Positions 27,301 through 35,536 of a stretch of DNA of 64,000 nt are shown here, in pieces; positions within the stretch are counted from its first letter, which is position 1; every line of letters begins with the position of its first letter. The stretch spans positions 1 through 64,000 of the forward strand of contig CAUVYH020000012.1 of assembly GCA_963556065.3 (NCBI GenBank), in the 5' to 3' direction. The stretch is from JBAXTE01 sp963556065. Lineage in GTDB: Bacteria; Bacteroidota; Bacteroidia; Bacteroidales; WCHB1-69. A program made the translations under genes and the position numbers. Under the pieces are notes generated by a model. That model was not told the DNA's origin. It searched no databases and saw only the letters and a list, made by a program, of their open reading frames with translations.

Positions 27301-28501
27301 TTTTTTCGCGCACACCATTGATTCCCTTTTCATTGTAAATCATATCTTTGACCACAATTTTGGGAGATTTCATTAAAAAACACTGTTTTAATGCAGCTAC
27401 CTTCTTCTTTTCGCTGTCGGAGCCATTGTGAAGCAACAAAATATTCGGATTTTTATATGTCACAGAACAATAATCTGCAATTTTCGATGCCACATCCTGA
27501 TCGGACGGATCCATTTTTACCACATACGGATTGTTGCTGATAAAATCGACACGCCTTGAAAAAGGATTAACAATAAACACTTGATTTTGCATTGCCCATC
27601 GCGAAGCCACTTTAAACGTTCTGGGTAAAAAAGGGCCGATAATCAGATCAACATTTTCAAAGTCGGAAGAGCTTAATACTTTGTTTAACTTATTCGTATC
27701 ATTAACAACGTCATATACTCTCAGGGTAACTTTCACGCCCTTGCTTTCAAACTGTTTCATTGCAATAAGAAACGATTCGTAAAATTGAATAAAACTAAAC
27801 GATTTTACATCATTCAAATCTTTCAGCGTCTTAATATTATTAACATCTACTGCCTCTGATAAATACAATGGGACGAATAAAGCGACTTCGTAATATCCCC
27901 GAAACGACTTTTTAACTTTTACACCAACCGTTTCTATTGGTTTTTTAAGCGTATCAGGAACCACGCTAACCTCTTTTTCCAACGGAACGCCTTGATTTAT
28001 TTTGTCCACAATATCGCTATTTTTAACAACTGGGGAAACCTTAACCCTTATCGGAATCAGGACTTTTTGACCAATAGAAAGCTGATCTCCTAAAGTCGGG
28101 TTTTTGCTTTTTATTTGAGCAACGGTTACATTATGCTGTTTTGCAATGGAGTAGAGTGTTTCGCCCTGTTTAACAACATGTTCCAACGTTGTATCGCCTA
28201 CCGTTGCCTCATGGCTGGAAATATCCACCGAGGTTGTCTTTGAAGGAATTTTAAGGTCCATTCCTTTTTTTAAGCCGGAAGACGCATCCGGATTATACTC
28301 CAGAATCTCATCCACAGAAATTGAATAAATTTTCGAAATCCCATAAAGTGTTTGGCCTTTTTCAACAGTATGAATATAAAACGACTTTCCACTAATGGTT
28401 TCTATCCTGCTGCTCTTTACATTACTGGTCTGTGAATAAATAGCTGTAGTTGATAAAACAAACACCAAGACAATAAAAACTGATTTTATAATATACTTCA
28501 T
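27293..28501 (-). CDS. LysM-domain periplasmic-binding-like protein, N-terminal part (frameshifted)
   Basis: A 402-aa product with a signal peptide (1-23, ending TAIYSQ), two LysM domains (HTVEKGQTLYGISKIYS and HVVKQGETLYSIAKQHN) that bind peptidoglycan, and the first part of a type 1 periplasmic binding fold (VALFVPLYLSEAV through ILLLHNGSDSEKKKVAALK). Family members are single proteins of about 570-600 aa; here the frame breaks at an A7 run and the C-terminal part follows in the next frame. Start chosen at the ATG at 28501. It lies 71 bases after guaA on the same strand and may share its transcript. Confidence 0.82.
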   Translation of the reverse strand: MKYIIKSVFIVLVFVLSTTAIYSQTSNVKSSRIETISGKSFYIHTVEKGQTLYGISKIYSISVDEILEYNPDASSGLKKGMDLKIPSKTTSVDISSHEATVGDTTLEHVVKQGETLYSIAKQHNVTVAQIKSKNPTLGDQLSIGQKVLIPIRVKVSPVVKNSDIVDKINQGVPLEKEVSVVPDTLKKPIETVGVKVKKSFRGYYEVALFVPLYLSEAVDVNNIKTLKDLNDVKSFSFIQFYESFLIAMKQFESKGVKVTLRVYDVVNDTNKLNKVLSSSDFENVDLIIGPFLPRTFKVASRWAMQNQVFIVNPFSRRVDFISNNPYVVKMDPSDQDVASKIADYCSVTYKNPNILLLHNGSDSEKKKVAALKQCFLMKSPKIVVKDMIYNEKGINGVREKNG

Positions 28502-28572
28502 CTCTTTAGCTTTTAACTGTTGACCTTTGGCTATTAACACTTTTTGCCTTTAGCTTTGTGAACTTTCAATTG

Positions 28573-30102
28573 TCATTCCCACTCAATTGTTGCAGGAGGT
28601 TTCGAGCTGATATCATATACCACTCTGTTCACTCCTTTAACTTTATTAATAATATCATTCGAAATTTTTGCCAACAAATCGTAAGGCAAATGCGACCAAT
28701 CGGCAGTCATCCCATCGGTTGAACTTACCGCTCTAAGTGCAACCACACTTTCATAAGTACGTTCATCACCCATCACTCCCACACTTTGAACCGGCAGCAA
28801 CATTGCCCCGGCTTGCCATACTTTGTCGTACCAACCCGAATCACGCAAATGCTGAATAAAGACATCATCAACATCTTGTAATATAGACACTTTCTCGGGA
28901 GTGATATCACTCAAAATACGGATTCCCAAACCCGGTCCGGGAAAGGGATGACGAGTTAACAATGCATCCGACATCCCTAAAGCTGCCCCCACTCTTCGCA
29001 CCTCATCTTTAAACAAAGATTTCAAGGGTTCCACAATTTTCAATTTCATGTAATCCGGTAATCCGCCGACATTATGATGTGACTTTATTGTGGCTGAGGG
29101 ACCTTTAACCGAAACCGACTCAATTACATCCGGGTATATTGTGCCTTGGGCTAACCAAACTACGTTTTCTATTTTTTTTGCTTCACCGTCGAATACATCA
29201 ATAAACGTTTTGCCTATCACTTTCCGTTTTGCTTCAGGTTCTGTAATTCCTTTAAGAGCAGCATAAAATTCACGGGAGGCATCAACTCCTTTAACATTTA
29301 AGCCCATATTTTTGTATGAATCCAATACATTTTGGAACTCGTTTTTACGAAGTAATCCGTTATCCACAAAAATACAGTATAAGTTTGTGCCGATAGCTTT
29401 ATGCAAAAGCACTGCCGCAACAGAAGAATCAACCCCTCCCGATAAACCGAGAAGTACCCGATCCTGCCCTAATTTCAGCTTTAATTCAGCAATTGTAGTT
29501 TCTACAAACGAATTTGGAGTCCAGTCGCCCGAACATTTAGCAATTCCTAGTATGAAATTTTTCAGCAAAGTCGTCCCATCTGTAGAGTGATAAACTTCGG
29601 GGTGAAACTGAATGCCATAAGTTTCTTCATCCTGAATTTTAAACCCACCGGCTTTAACGTCGGAAGTACTGCATATTACTTCAAAACCATCGGGTAGTGC
29701 CGAAATAGTATCCCCATGCGACATCCATACCTGGCTTCCATTGGGAATATCGCGAAGTAAATCGGATTGATGATTAATAAACGATAAATTAGCTCTTCCG
29801 TATTCCCTTATTTTTGACGGCATCACATTTCCCCCGTTTTGCTGCGCCAATAGTTGGGCTCCGTAACAAACAGCCAACATGGGAACTTTTCCTCTAAATA
29901 TGCTGATATCGGGATTAGGAGCACCTTCTGTACGCACAGAATAGGGACTTCCGGATAAAATCACCCCTTTTAGTTCGTTTCCGAAAGCAGGAATTTTATT
30001 AAACGGGTGAATTTCACAATAAACATTCAGTTCTCTAACTCTTCTCGCAATAAGCTGAGTGTATTGCGAACCAAAATCCAGGATTAATATCATCTCATTC
30101 AT
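28573..30102 (-). CDS. guaA: GMP synthase (glutamine-hydrolysing)
   Basis: Converts XMP, ATP and glutamine to GMP. Order of domains: class I glutamine amidotransferase (ILILDFGSQYTQLIARRV, MLAVCYGAQLLA with the nucleophile Cys, IQFHPEVYHS with His-Glu), ATP pyrophosphatase (LLGLSGGVDSSVAA), and dimerisation domain (TRHPFPGPGLGIRIL and the C terminus SSKPPATIEWE). It is complete at 509 aa. I start it at the ATG at 30102 (MNEMILIL); a second ATG three codons on is equally plausible because the -7 element TATATTTG ends only 5 bases before 30102. Confidence 0.96.
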   Translation of the reverse strand: MNEMILILDFGSQYTQLIARRVRELNVYCEIHPFNKIPAFGNELKGVILSGSPYSVRTEGAPNPDISIFRGKVPMLAVCYGAQLLAQQNGGNVMPSKIREYGRANLSFINHQSDLLRDIPNGSQVWMSHGDTISALPDGFEVICSTSDVKAGGFKIQDEETYGIQFHPEVYHSTDGTTLLKNFILGIAKCSGDWTPNSFVETTIAELKLKLGQDRVLLGLSGGVDSSVAAVLLHKAIGTNLYCIFVDNGLLRKNEFQNVLDSYKNMGLNVKGVDASREFYAALKGITEPEAKRKVIGKTFIDVFDGEAKKIENVVWLAQGTIYPDVIESVSVKGPSATIKSHHNVGGLPDYMKLKIVEPLKSLFKDEVRRVGAALGMSDALLTRHPFPGPGLGIRILSDITPEKVSILQDVDDVFIQHLRDSGWYDKVWQAGAMLLPVQSVGVMGDERTYESVVALRAVSSTDGMTADWSHLPYDLLAKISNDIINKVKGVNRVVYDISSKPPATIEWE

Positions 30103-30106
30103 GCTG

Positions 30107-30114
30107 CAAATATA
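30107..30114 (-). promoter_or_regulatory. Promoter -7 element immediately before guaA
   Basis: Minus strand reads TATATTTG, four bases from the guaA ATG, implying a leaderless or near-leaderless transcript, or use of the internal ATG at 30093. Confidence 0.4.
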
Positions 30115-30351
30115 CAAAATTTTGTTTCTATTAATTTCCTCTCTAGTTTAAAACATCCGCATCACAACTTACCCGAAGCTTATAAAGAATAATTCAAAAT
30201 TACAAAGAAATCATATCCCAATGTATTTTTCTGCCACAAAATAATTACGATTCATCTGCTAAAACAGTTTTCAGCATTTCTCAAAAAAGTAGCCGACCAA
30301 GTAATTTAGGATACATTTTTATTCTTTTTCCAATATTTCATCAAAAAGGAT

Positions 30352-30359
30352 TATTTTTG
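30352..30359 (+). promoter_or_regulatory. Promoter -7 element
   Basis: TATTTTTG (TAnnTTTG), 15 bases before the barrel-protein ATG at 30375. Confidence 0.45.
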
Positions 30360-30374
30360 TAGAAAAATAATTTT

Positions 30375-31004
30375 ATGTGTAATCGATACTTTAAATCTGC
30401 CCTGATATTCCTTTTTCTAGGCTTAATAAATATTTCAACGGCTCAGAACATTAATACATTTAAAGACAGGGGCGTAATTTACATCTCTTCATTCGGTTTT
30501 GTAAATGGGTTTAACGATATCAAATATACTGATGGAAAAAGCACCATAAACAACCAAATTACATCAGTTTCCCTACATCAGGTTGTTGGCTATCAATTTA
30601 GCAGATATTTTTCATTGGGCATGGGGGTTGGTTTTGAAAAATGGAAACATACTTCGTTTATTCCGCTGTATGCCGACTTAAGAGTAAATTTCCTCTCCGG
30701 ACAGTTCTCCCCTTTTCTCAGCACCAATTTCGGCTATTCAAGTAAATGGTACGAATCTCCTGTTCCCGATAATCAAAACCGGGTAATTCACGGAGCCACA
30801 GAAGGAATTTACTTTTCAGGAGGCTTAGGGCTTAAAGTAATGTTTTCCGAATCTGCCGCCGGTATTATCTCTTTCGAATACAAACTGCAGGAAAGTTCAA
30901 TTAAATGGTCGGATGAAACTAATCTATACCCTGCATTAACCACCAATCAAGAAGACAGGGTAATCTATCAGTTTATCGGAGTAAGAGCAGGAATTCTTTT
31001 TTAG
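30375..31004 (+). CDS. Small outer-membrane beta-barrel protein
   Basis: A 209-aa secreted protein with a signal peptide (about 1-23, ending ISTAQ). The rest alternates polar and aromatic/hydrophobic residues in short strands (YFSLGMGVGFEKWKH, IYFSGGLGLKVMF) and ends in VIYQFIGVRAGILF, with a terminal Phe as in many outer-membrane barrels. No family function can be named. It stands alone between guaA and a repeat-rich spacer. Confidence 0.7.
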   Translation: MCNRYFKSALIFLFLGLINISTAQNINTFKDRGVIYISSFGFVNGFNDIKYTDGKSTINNQITSVSLHQVVGYQFSRYFSLGMGVGFEKWKHTSFIPLYADLRVNFLSGQFSPFLSTNFGYSSKWYESPVPDNQNRVIHGATEGIYFSGGLGLKVMFSESAAGIISFEYKLQESSIKWSDETNLYPALTTNQEDRVIYQFIGVRAGILF

Positions 31005-31353
31005 GCTAAAAGTTAAAAGGCTATAAAGTTTTTAAAGTAAGATAGCAGAGATAGTCTTGCTTTGTCATGCTGACGTCTAGGAAGCATCTGTACTGACAAA
31101 GCGACTCTAAGGGCAAAATGTACATTTTTGCTAATTGAGATTGCCAATTTATTCGCTATAGCTCACGAGATTGATTCACATAATTGTATTTTACATAATA
31201 CAAATTTGATATCAAATTGTATTTTGCATAATACAATTTCAACTTTGATACTTATAAACTACAAATTCAATTTATCTCACCTGTTTGTAGTTTATATCTA
31301 ATACATTTACTGAGGCCTGAAAACGAGGATTATGAACTCCCCAAACTTTCAAT
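31005..31353. repeat. Spacer with GTCATGCTGA-type repeat and three palindromes
   Basis: Bases 31060-31101 repeat the ctttgtcatgctgac...gaagcatctgt...gacaaag element seen at 16043. Two near-identical 20-mers, TTGTATTTTACATAATACAA (31184-31203) and TTGTATTTTGCATAATACAA (31217-31236), are palindromic. An inverted repeat, TATAAACTACAAA...TTTGTAGTTTATA, spans 31253-31296. No gene reads from these sites. Confidence 0.65.
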
Positions 31354-31454
31354 CCCGAAAAAAAAGAAATTTTCAATTTCGTCTTTTTTCGAGGATGCAC
31401 GAATTACTAACCTGAGTTCGATATAAGAAAAAGGCAAAAAAATCAATAAAAAAG

Positions 31455-31485
31455 TTGTGTATTTAGTTCTTTTTTGTTATCTTTG
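31455..31485 (+). promoter_or_regulatory. Promoter of the IS982 transposase
   Basis: -33 TTG at 31455-31457, 20-base spacer, -7 TATCTTTG at 31478-31485, 33 bases before the ATG. Confidence 0.6.
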
Positions 31486-31518
31486 TGACTGACAATCAAT
31501 AACATAACAAAGTCAAAC

Positions 31519-32436
31519 ATGAATACACAACAGGCAAATTTAATGGAAATATTTTATATAATTGATGAATTTTGTAAAAGTTTTGATCAAACTATAAAAA
31601 AACATTCATTGAGCGCAGATGCAAACAAAAAAACACGGAATAAAAAATCAAAGTTGTCCCCCAGCGAAGTCATCACTATTCTGGTTTTATTTCACACGGG
31701 TGGTTACCGTAATTTAAAGCATTTCTACCTGTTTTATGTGGGTAAACATATGAACAAGGAATTTCCAACTCAAGTTTCCTACAACCGGTTTGTCGAATTG
31801 CAAAAAAAAGCAATGCTTCCGATGGCTATGTTTCTAAAAACCTGTTGTATGGCTGAATGTACGGGAATTTCATTTATTGATTCAACTAAAATTGCAGTTT
31901 GCAAAAATAAAAGGATTAAAAGGAATAAAGTATTCCAAGGAATTGCAACAGTAGGCAAATCAACGATGGGTTGGTTTTATGGGTTTAAACTGCATTTGAT
32001 CATTAACGACAAGGGAGAATTGTTGAATTTTGTAATTACTCAAGGGGATGTGGACGATAGAGCCCCTCTTAAAAATAAAAATTTCACCCAAAAAATATTT
32101 GGAAAACTTTTCGCTGACAAGGGTTATATCGGTCAAACCCTATTTGAAATGCTATTTGTTAATGGGATCCAATTGGTTACAAGACTGAAAAAGAATATGA
32201 AAGGGGCTTTGATGTCATATGCAGATGCAATATTATTGCGAAAAAGATCGGTTATTGAAACAGTAAATGATGAACTGAAAAACATTTGCCAAGTGGAGCA
32301 TTCTCGCCATAGAAGCTTGGAAAATTTTATAACCAATATGATTAGTGGTCTAATTGCCTATTCCTTTTTTCCAAAAAAACCATCTATAAAAGTAGAATTT
32401 GAAGAAAAATCAAGCCAATTAGCTCTCTTTTACTAA
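31519..32436 (+). CDS. IS982 family transposase
   Basis: A 305-aa DDE transposase filling the element. Predicted catalytic residues are Asp121 (SFIDSTKIAVC), Asp201 (KLFADKGYIG) and Glu248 (RSVIETVNDELKN), with the IS982-type GWFYGFKLHLIIND segment between. Length is normal and no frameshift is seen, so it is probably functional. The gene stops four bases before the right inverted repeat. Confidence 0.93.
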   Translation: MNTQQANLMEIFYIIDEFCKSFDQTIKKHSLSADANKKTRNKKSKLSPSEVITILVLFHTGGYRNLKHFYLFYVGKHMNKEFPTQVSYNRFVELQKKAMLPMAMFLKTCCMAECTGISFIDSTKIAVCKNKRIKRNKVFQGIATVGKSTMGWFYGFKLHLIINDKGELLNFVITQGDVDDRAPLKNKNFTQKIFGKLFADKGYIGQTLFEMLFVNGIQLVTRLKKNMKGALMSYADAILLRKRSVIETVNDELKNICQVEHSRHRSLENFITNMISGLIAYSFFPKKPSIKVEFEEKSSQLALFY

Positions 32437-32527
32437 TCCCTTATATCGAACTCAGGTTACTACAAAATCAAAGATTTTGATAATTCGGCACTTTATGAAC
32501 TTTATGAACTTTTTAGACTCTCTTTGT

Positions 32528-33430
32528 TTAAATTGCTTCCAGTTGCAGTTTCCCTTTGCGGATCAATCCTATTTTGAGCAAAATTTTACGGTCATTCACT
32601 TTCGCGGATAGTGGAAGATTTACATTTTGAACTTCATCCTCAATTTTGACTGATATTTGCCATTCTTGTTTATCAGGAGCCAATTCCACTGTTTTTTCCG
32701 AAATAATATCGAAATACCTTTCGGAGCCAAAGGGGTAATTGGGGTGCTCAAATTCCAGATTGTAATACTCGCTGACCCGGGACAACGAAACTTTCGCTTT
32801 TACTTCCGCATGAAGACTCAGCAGTTGCTTCCCAAAATATTTAACCGGAGCCAGATGCCACTTTTTCAATTCATCTTCGAACAAATAAAATCGCCCCTCA
32901 TCTCCCATCTCAAATGCGTTTATCACCTTTAACCGATGCCATTCCCCATCTACCGGCCGATAATCGAATGGAGGATCATTAGGTAGAGCAAAGACCATTG
33001 ATTTCTTTATCCGGATAATCCGCAATTCCACCTCCTTTGGCAAGACTTCCTGATCAATCCGTAAGGGCAAGTATATCTGATGATTGAGCCGGTCGTTAAG
33101 CACCAACAATTTTAACTGCTGATGATATAAATCCATGGTGTCGAGTACTTCAACCACTGGAAAAGGATATGATTTATCGACTTGATAATACGGATGTTCG
33201 GGCTCAATATATATTTTTCCGGTGCAACTCACTTTGTCCACCTTGCAACGGATGGTTTGACCAACTTTAAAAGAATAGCTCAAGTATGGAACAACCGGCA
33301 ACAACATCCGGGTATTGATCGGAGTTTGCAACACATAAAAATGCTCATCATCCATTGTTGCGATCTTCACAATTTTGAAGTCGTACCAGGCTCCTTCTTC
33401 GAGTTTATGGTCGTGATAAAAATTATCCAT
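32528..33430 (-). CDS. Uncharacterised protein with two internal repeats
   Basis: I do not recognise a named family. The 300-aa protein lacks a signal peptide and membrane segments. Two modules align: residues about 13-95 (WYDFKIVKIATMDDEHFYVL ... KVDKVSCTGKIYIEPEHPYY) and about 163-245 (WHRLKVINAFEMGDEGRFYL ... KVSLSRVSEYYNLEFEHPNY). Each starts with W.(x)2-3K-V, has an F/H-Y-L strand and closes with E-x-E-H-P-x-Y. The strand-rich pattern suggests OB-fold-like modules, so nucleic-acid binding is possible but unproven. It is divergent from the peptidase gene that follows. Confidence 0.6.
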   Translation of the reverse strand: MDNFYHDHKLEEGAWYDFKIVKIATMDDEHFYVLQTPINTRMLLPVVPYLSYSFKVGQTIRCKVDKVSCTGKIYIEPEHPYYQVDKSYPFPVVEVLDTMDLYHQQLKLLVLNDRLNHQIYLPLRIDQEVLPKEVELRIIRIKKSMVFALPNDPPFDYRPVDGEWHRLKVINAFEMGDEGRFYLFEDELKKWHLAPVKYFGKQLLSLHAEVKAKVSLSRVSEYYNLEFEHPNYPFGSERYFDIISEKTVELAPDKQEWQISVKIEDEVQNVNLPLSAKVNDRKILLKIGLIRKGKLQLEAI

Positions 33431-33467
33431 TTTAGGTGAAAGAGTATGTTTTTATTTTATTTCGGAT

Positions 33468-33475
33468 TACTTTTG
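33468..33475 (+). promoter_or_regulatory. Promoter -7 element for the M14 peptidase gene
   Basis: TACTTTTG (TAnnTTTG), 16 bases before the ATG at 33492. Confidence 0.5.
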
Positions 33476-33491
33476 TACAAAATTACAAATA

Positions 33492-35300
33492 ATGAAACGA
33501 TTCCCAATCCTATTCTTACTTTTCATTCCAATCTTTGGATTTGGCCAGGTTAAAATTGATTCATTGGTCACTCTTTTTGAACAGTCGAACTACTTGGAAA
33601 CCCCCACTTACAAAGGCACTATTGATTATTGCAATCGTCTGGTGAAAAGTTCTAAAATGGTGAATCGGATAATCATTGGAAAATCCGCCCGGGGAATGGA
33701 TATCCCAATGTTGATTGTGGATAAAAACGGCTTTTCTTCTCCCAACAGCATTCGCAAAGCAGGACGGGCGATTATCTTTATTCAGGCGTGTGTCCATGCC
33801 GGAGAGCCCGACGGTAAGGATGCCGGATTTATGCTGATTCGCGACCTGGTCTATCGAAATATAAATTCTTCCCTACTCGATTATATCAGCATCATCTTCA
33901 TTCCTATATTCAATGTGGATGGTCATGAACGCTGGAGCGCTTTTAACCGGATCAACCAAAACGGTCCCAAGGAGATGGGTTGGCGAACCACGGCCAACAA
34001 CTACAATTTAAACCGCGATTATTTGAAGACCGATGCCATCGAGATGCAGCATTGGCTTAAAATGTACAACAAATGGAACCCCGACTTTCTGTTTGACTGC
34101 CACACCACCGACGGTGCCGATTACCAATATGCCATCACCTACAGCCTTGAAACCGGAGGCAATTTGGATCCTACAATTTCGTCGTGGCTCGAAAACAGTT
34201 ACCTGAAGACCATCACTCCAAAAATGGATTCATTGGGCTACTCGATTTTCCCTTACATTATTTTCAGAAATTGGCACGATCCCCGGAGCGGTTTAATCAA
34301 CTACGCATCGCCGCTAAAACTCCTCAACGGATTTGCAGCCGCCCGAAACAGAGGTTGCCTGCTGATTGAAACCCACATGCTGAAGTCTTACAAAACCAGA
34401 GTTTTTGCCACCTACGGAATCATCATGGAGTCGCTCAAGCTTTTTGCAAAAGAGCGTGAAACCTTGCTCGCCATGAATAAAAAAGCGGACGAAAGCATGC
34501 TTTCAAAAGAGATGCTGAAACAACCTTTTTCCTTGGAATTTGAATCAAGTGGAGATTCCGTGATTATTCCATTTCGTGGAGTACATTATGATATTGTAAA
34601 AAGCGATATCACCGGTGGAAACTGGTTTATATATGACAGCACCAGAAAAGAGACTTTTTCCGTCCCCTATTTCAAACAACTAAAGGTAAAATCAACGGTA
34701 ACACTTCCAGCAGCTTACGTCATTCCACCGGAAATTTCGTTTATTGAACCGTTGCTGAAAACCCATGAAATTGAGTATTTCAAAGTAAAAGAGAATGTAA
34801 CCATCAAGGGTGAAATTATTAAATTCGACAAGGTTGAACTGAACCCACGAAGTGTTGAAGGACATCAAACGGTAAAAAGCCAGACAAATTCGGTGTATAA
34901 GGAACAGGTTGTAGTGCCACAAGGGTCAATAGTTGTTCCCGTATCCCAACTTCGGTTAAAATTAATTGTCCACATGTTTGAGCCGAATTCGCCTGATTCT
35001 TACCTCCAATGGGGATTTTTCAACATCATCTTCGAACAGAAAGAATATTCCGAATCGTATGTAATGGAAAAGATGATGCGAGAAATGATGGACAAAGATC
35101 CGAAACTGAAAGCGGATTTTGAATTGAAATATAATAGCGATAGCTCTTTCCGTCAGAACCAGTACGAAATTTACAACTGGTTTTATTCCAAAACTCCGTA
35201 TTGGGATCAGAAACTGAATGTTTACCCGATTATTCGGGTGCCGGAACAGATCACCCTGGAACTGCTTAAAACGTACAAGAAAAACTCTATATTGAATTAA
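33492..35300 (+). CDS. M14 family zinc carboxypeptidase
   Basis: A secreted 602-aa metallopeptidase. The signal peptide is residues 1-19 (ending IFGFGQ). Zinc ligands are seen in CVHAGEPDGKD (His and Glu near 101-104) and DCHTTDGADY (His near 202); the substrate-binding stretch FNVDGHERW lies between, and the catalytic Glu is in LLIETHM near 292. The C-terminal 250 residues have no recognised domain and may be beta-rich. It would remove C-terminal residues from peptides or peptidoglycan stems in the periplasm. Chemistry is clear; substrate is unknown. Confidence 0.88.
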   Translation: MKRFPILFLLFIPIFGFGQVKIDSLVTLFEQSNYLETPTYKGTIDYCNRLVKSSKMVNRIIIGKSARGMDIPMLIVDKNGFSSPNSIRKAGRAIIFIQACVHAGEPDGKDAGFMLIRDLVYRNINSSLLDYISIIFIPIFNVDGHERWSAFNRINQNGPKEMGWRTTANNYNLNRDYLKTDAIEMQHWLKMYNKWNPDFLFDCHTTDGADYQYAITYSLETGGNLDPTISSWLENSYLKTITPKMDSLGYSIFPYIIFRNWHDPRSGLINYASPLKLLNGFAAARNRGCLLIETHMLKSYKTRVFATYGIIMESLKLFAKERETLLAMNKKADESMLSKEMLKQPFSLEFESSGDSVIIPFRGVHYDIVKSDITGGNWFIYDSTRKETFSVPYFKQLKVKSTVTLPAAYVIPPEISFIEPLLKTHEIEYFKVKENVTIKGEIIKFDKVELNPRSVEGHQTVKSQTNSVYKEQVVVPQGSIVVPVSQLRLKLIVHMFEPNSPDSYLQWGFFNIIFEQKEYSESYVMEKMMREMMDKDPKLKADFELKYNSDSSFRQNQYEIYNWFYSKTPYWDQKLNVYPIIRVPEQITLELLKTYKKNSILN

Positions 35301-35536
35301 GGAACAATTTGCTAATGTGGTGATGTGCTAATTTGCTAATTGCGCCAAGCGAGTCTAAAGAATTCCGATGACTGAGTCCCGCTGTGGCAGGATAAACTAT
35401 AGTCGAAGGCTCTGTATATGAGAAAAATCAAGAATTCTTAGTGATCCTTAGTGTTCTAAGTGCCTTAGTGGTAATAACAACAAGAAGCGTATGCTGAAAA
35501 ATAAAATTGGATTTTTCGGGATCTATAAACTAAAAA
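35301..35536. repeat. Repeat-containing spacer
   Basis: Contains gctaatgtggtgatgtgctaatttgctaatt (35311-35341), gcgccaagcgagtctaaag, a CTGAG...GTCGAAGG fragment (35371-35410) and a single hairpin, GAAAAATaAAAT-tgg-ATTTTTC, at 35496-35519. No gene seen. Confidence 0.6.

Larger units (their letters stand above)
31410..32457 (+). mobile_element. IS982-family insertion sequence
   Basis: A complete element of 1048 bp. The terminal inverted repeats are perfect over 18 bases: ACCTGAGTTCGATATAAG at 31410-31427 and its complement at 32440-32457. A 5-bp direct repeat, TACTA, flanks it (31405-31409 and 32458-32462). It carries one intact transposase gene with its own promoter, so it may be active. The target is a copy of the dispersed double-hairpin repeat. 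Confidence 0.92.
31354..32488. repeat. Double-hairpin repeat split by the IS982 insertion
   Basis: Left part 31354-31409: CGAAAAAA..GAAATT-ttc-AATTTC..TTTTTTCG, then gaggatgca and the start of hairpin B (CGAATTACTA). Right part 32458-32488 completes hairpin B (AAATC-aaa-GATTT..AATTCGG). Removing the IS and one TACTA copy restores a full unit like that at 50423. Confidence 0.75.

Noticed and set aside
27293..27333. Programmed ribosomal frameshift in the LysM gene
   Set aside because: No downstream stem-loop or pseudoknot was seen, the needed shift is +1, and A7 is short for transcriptional slippage; a mutation or base-call error is simpler.
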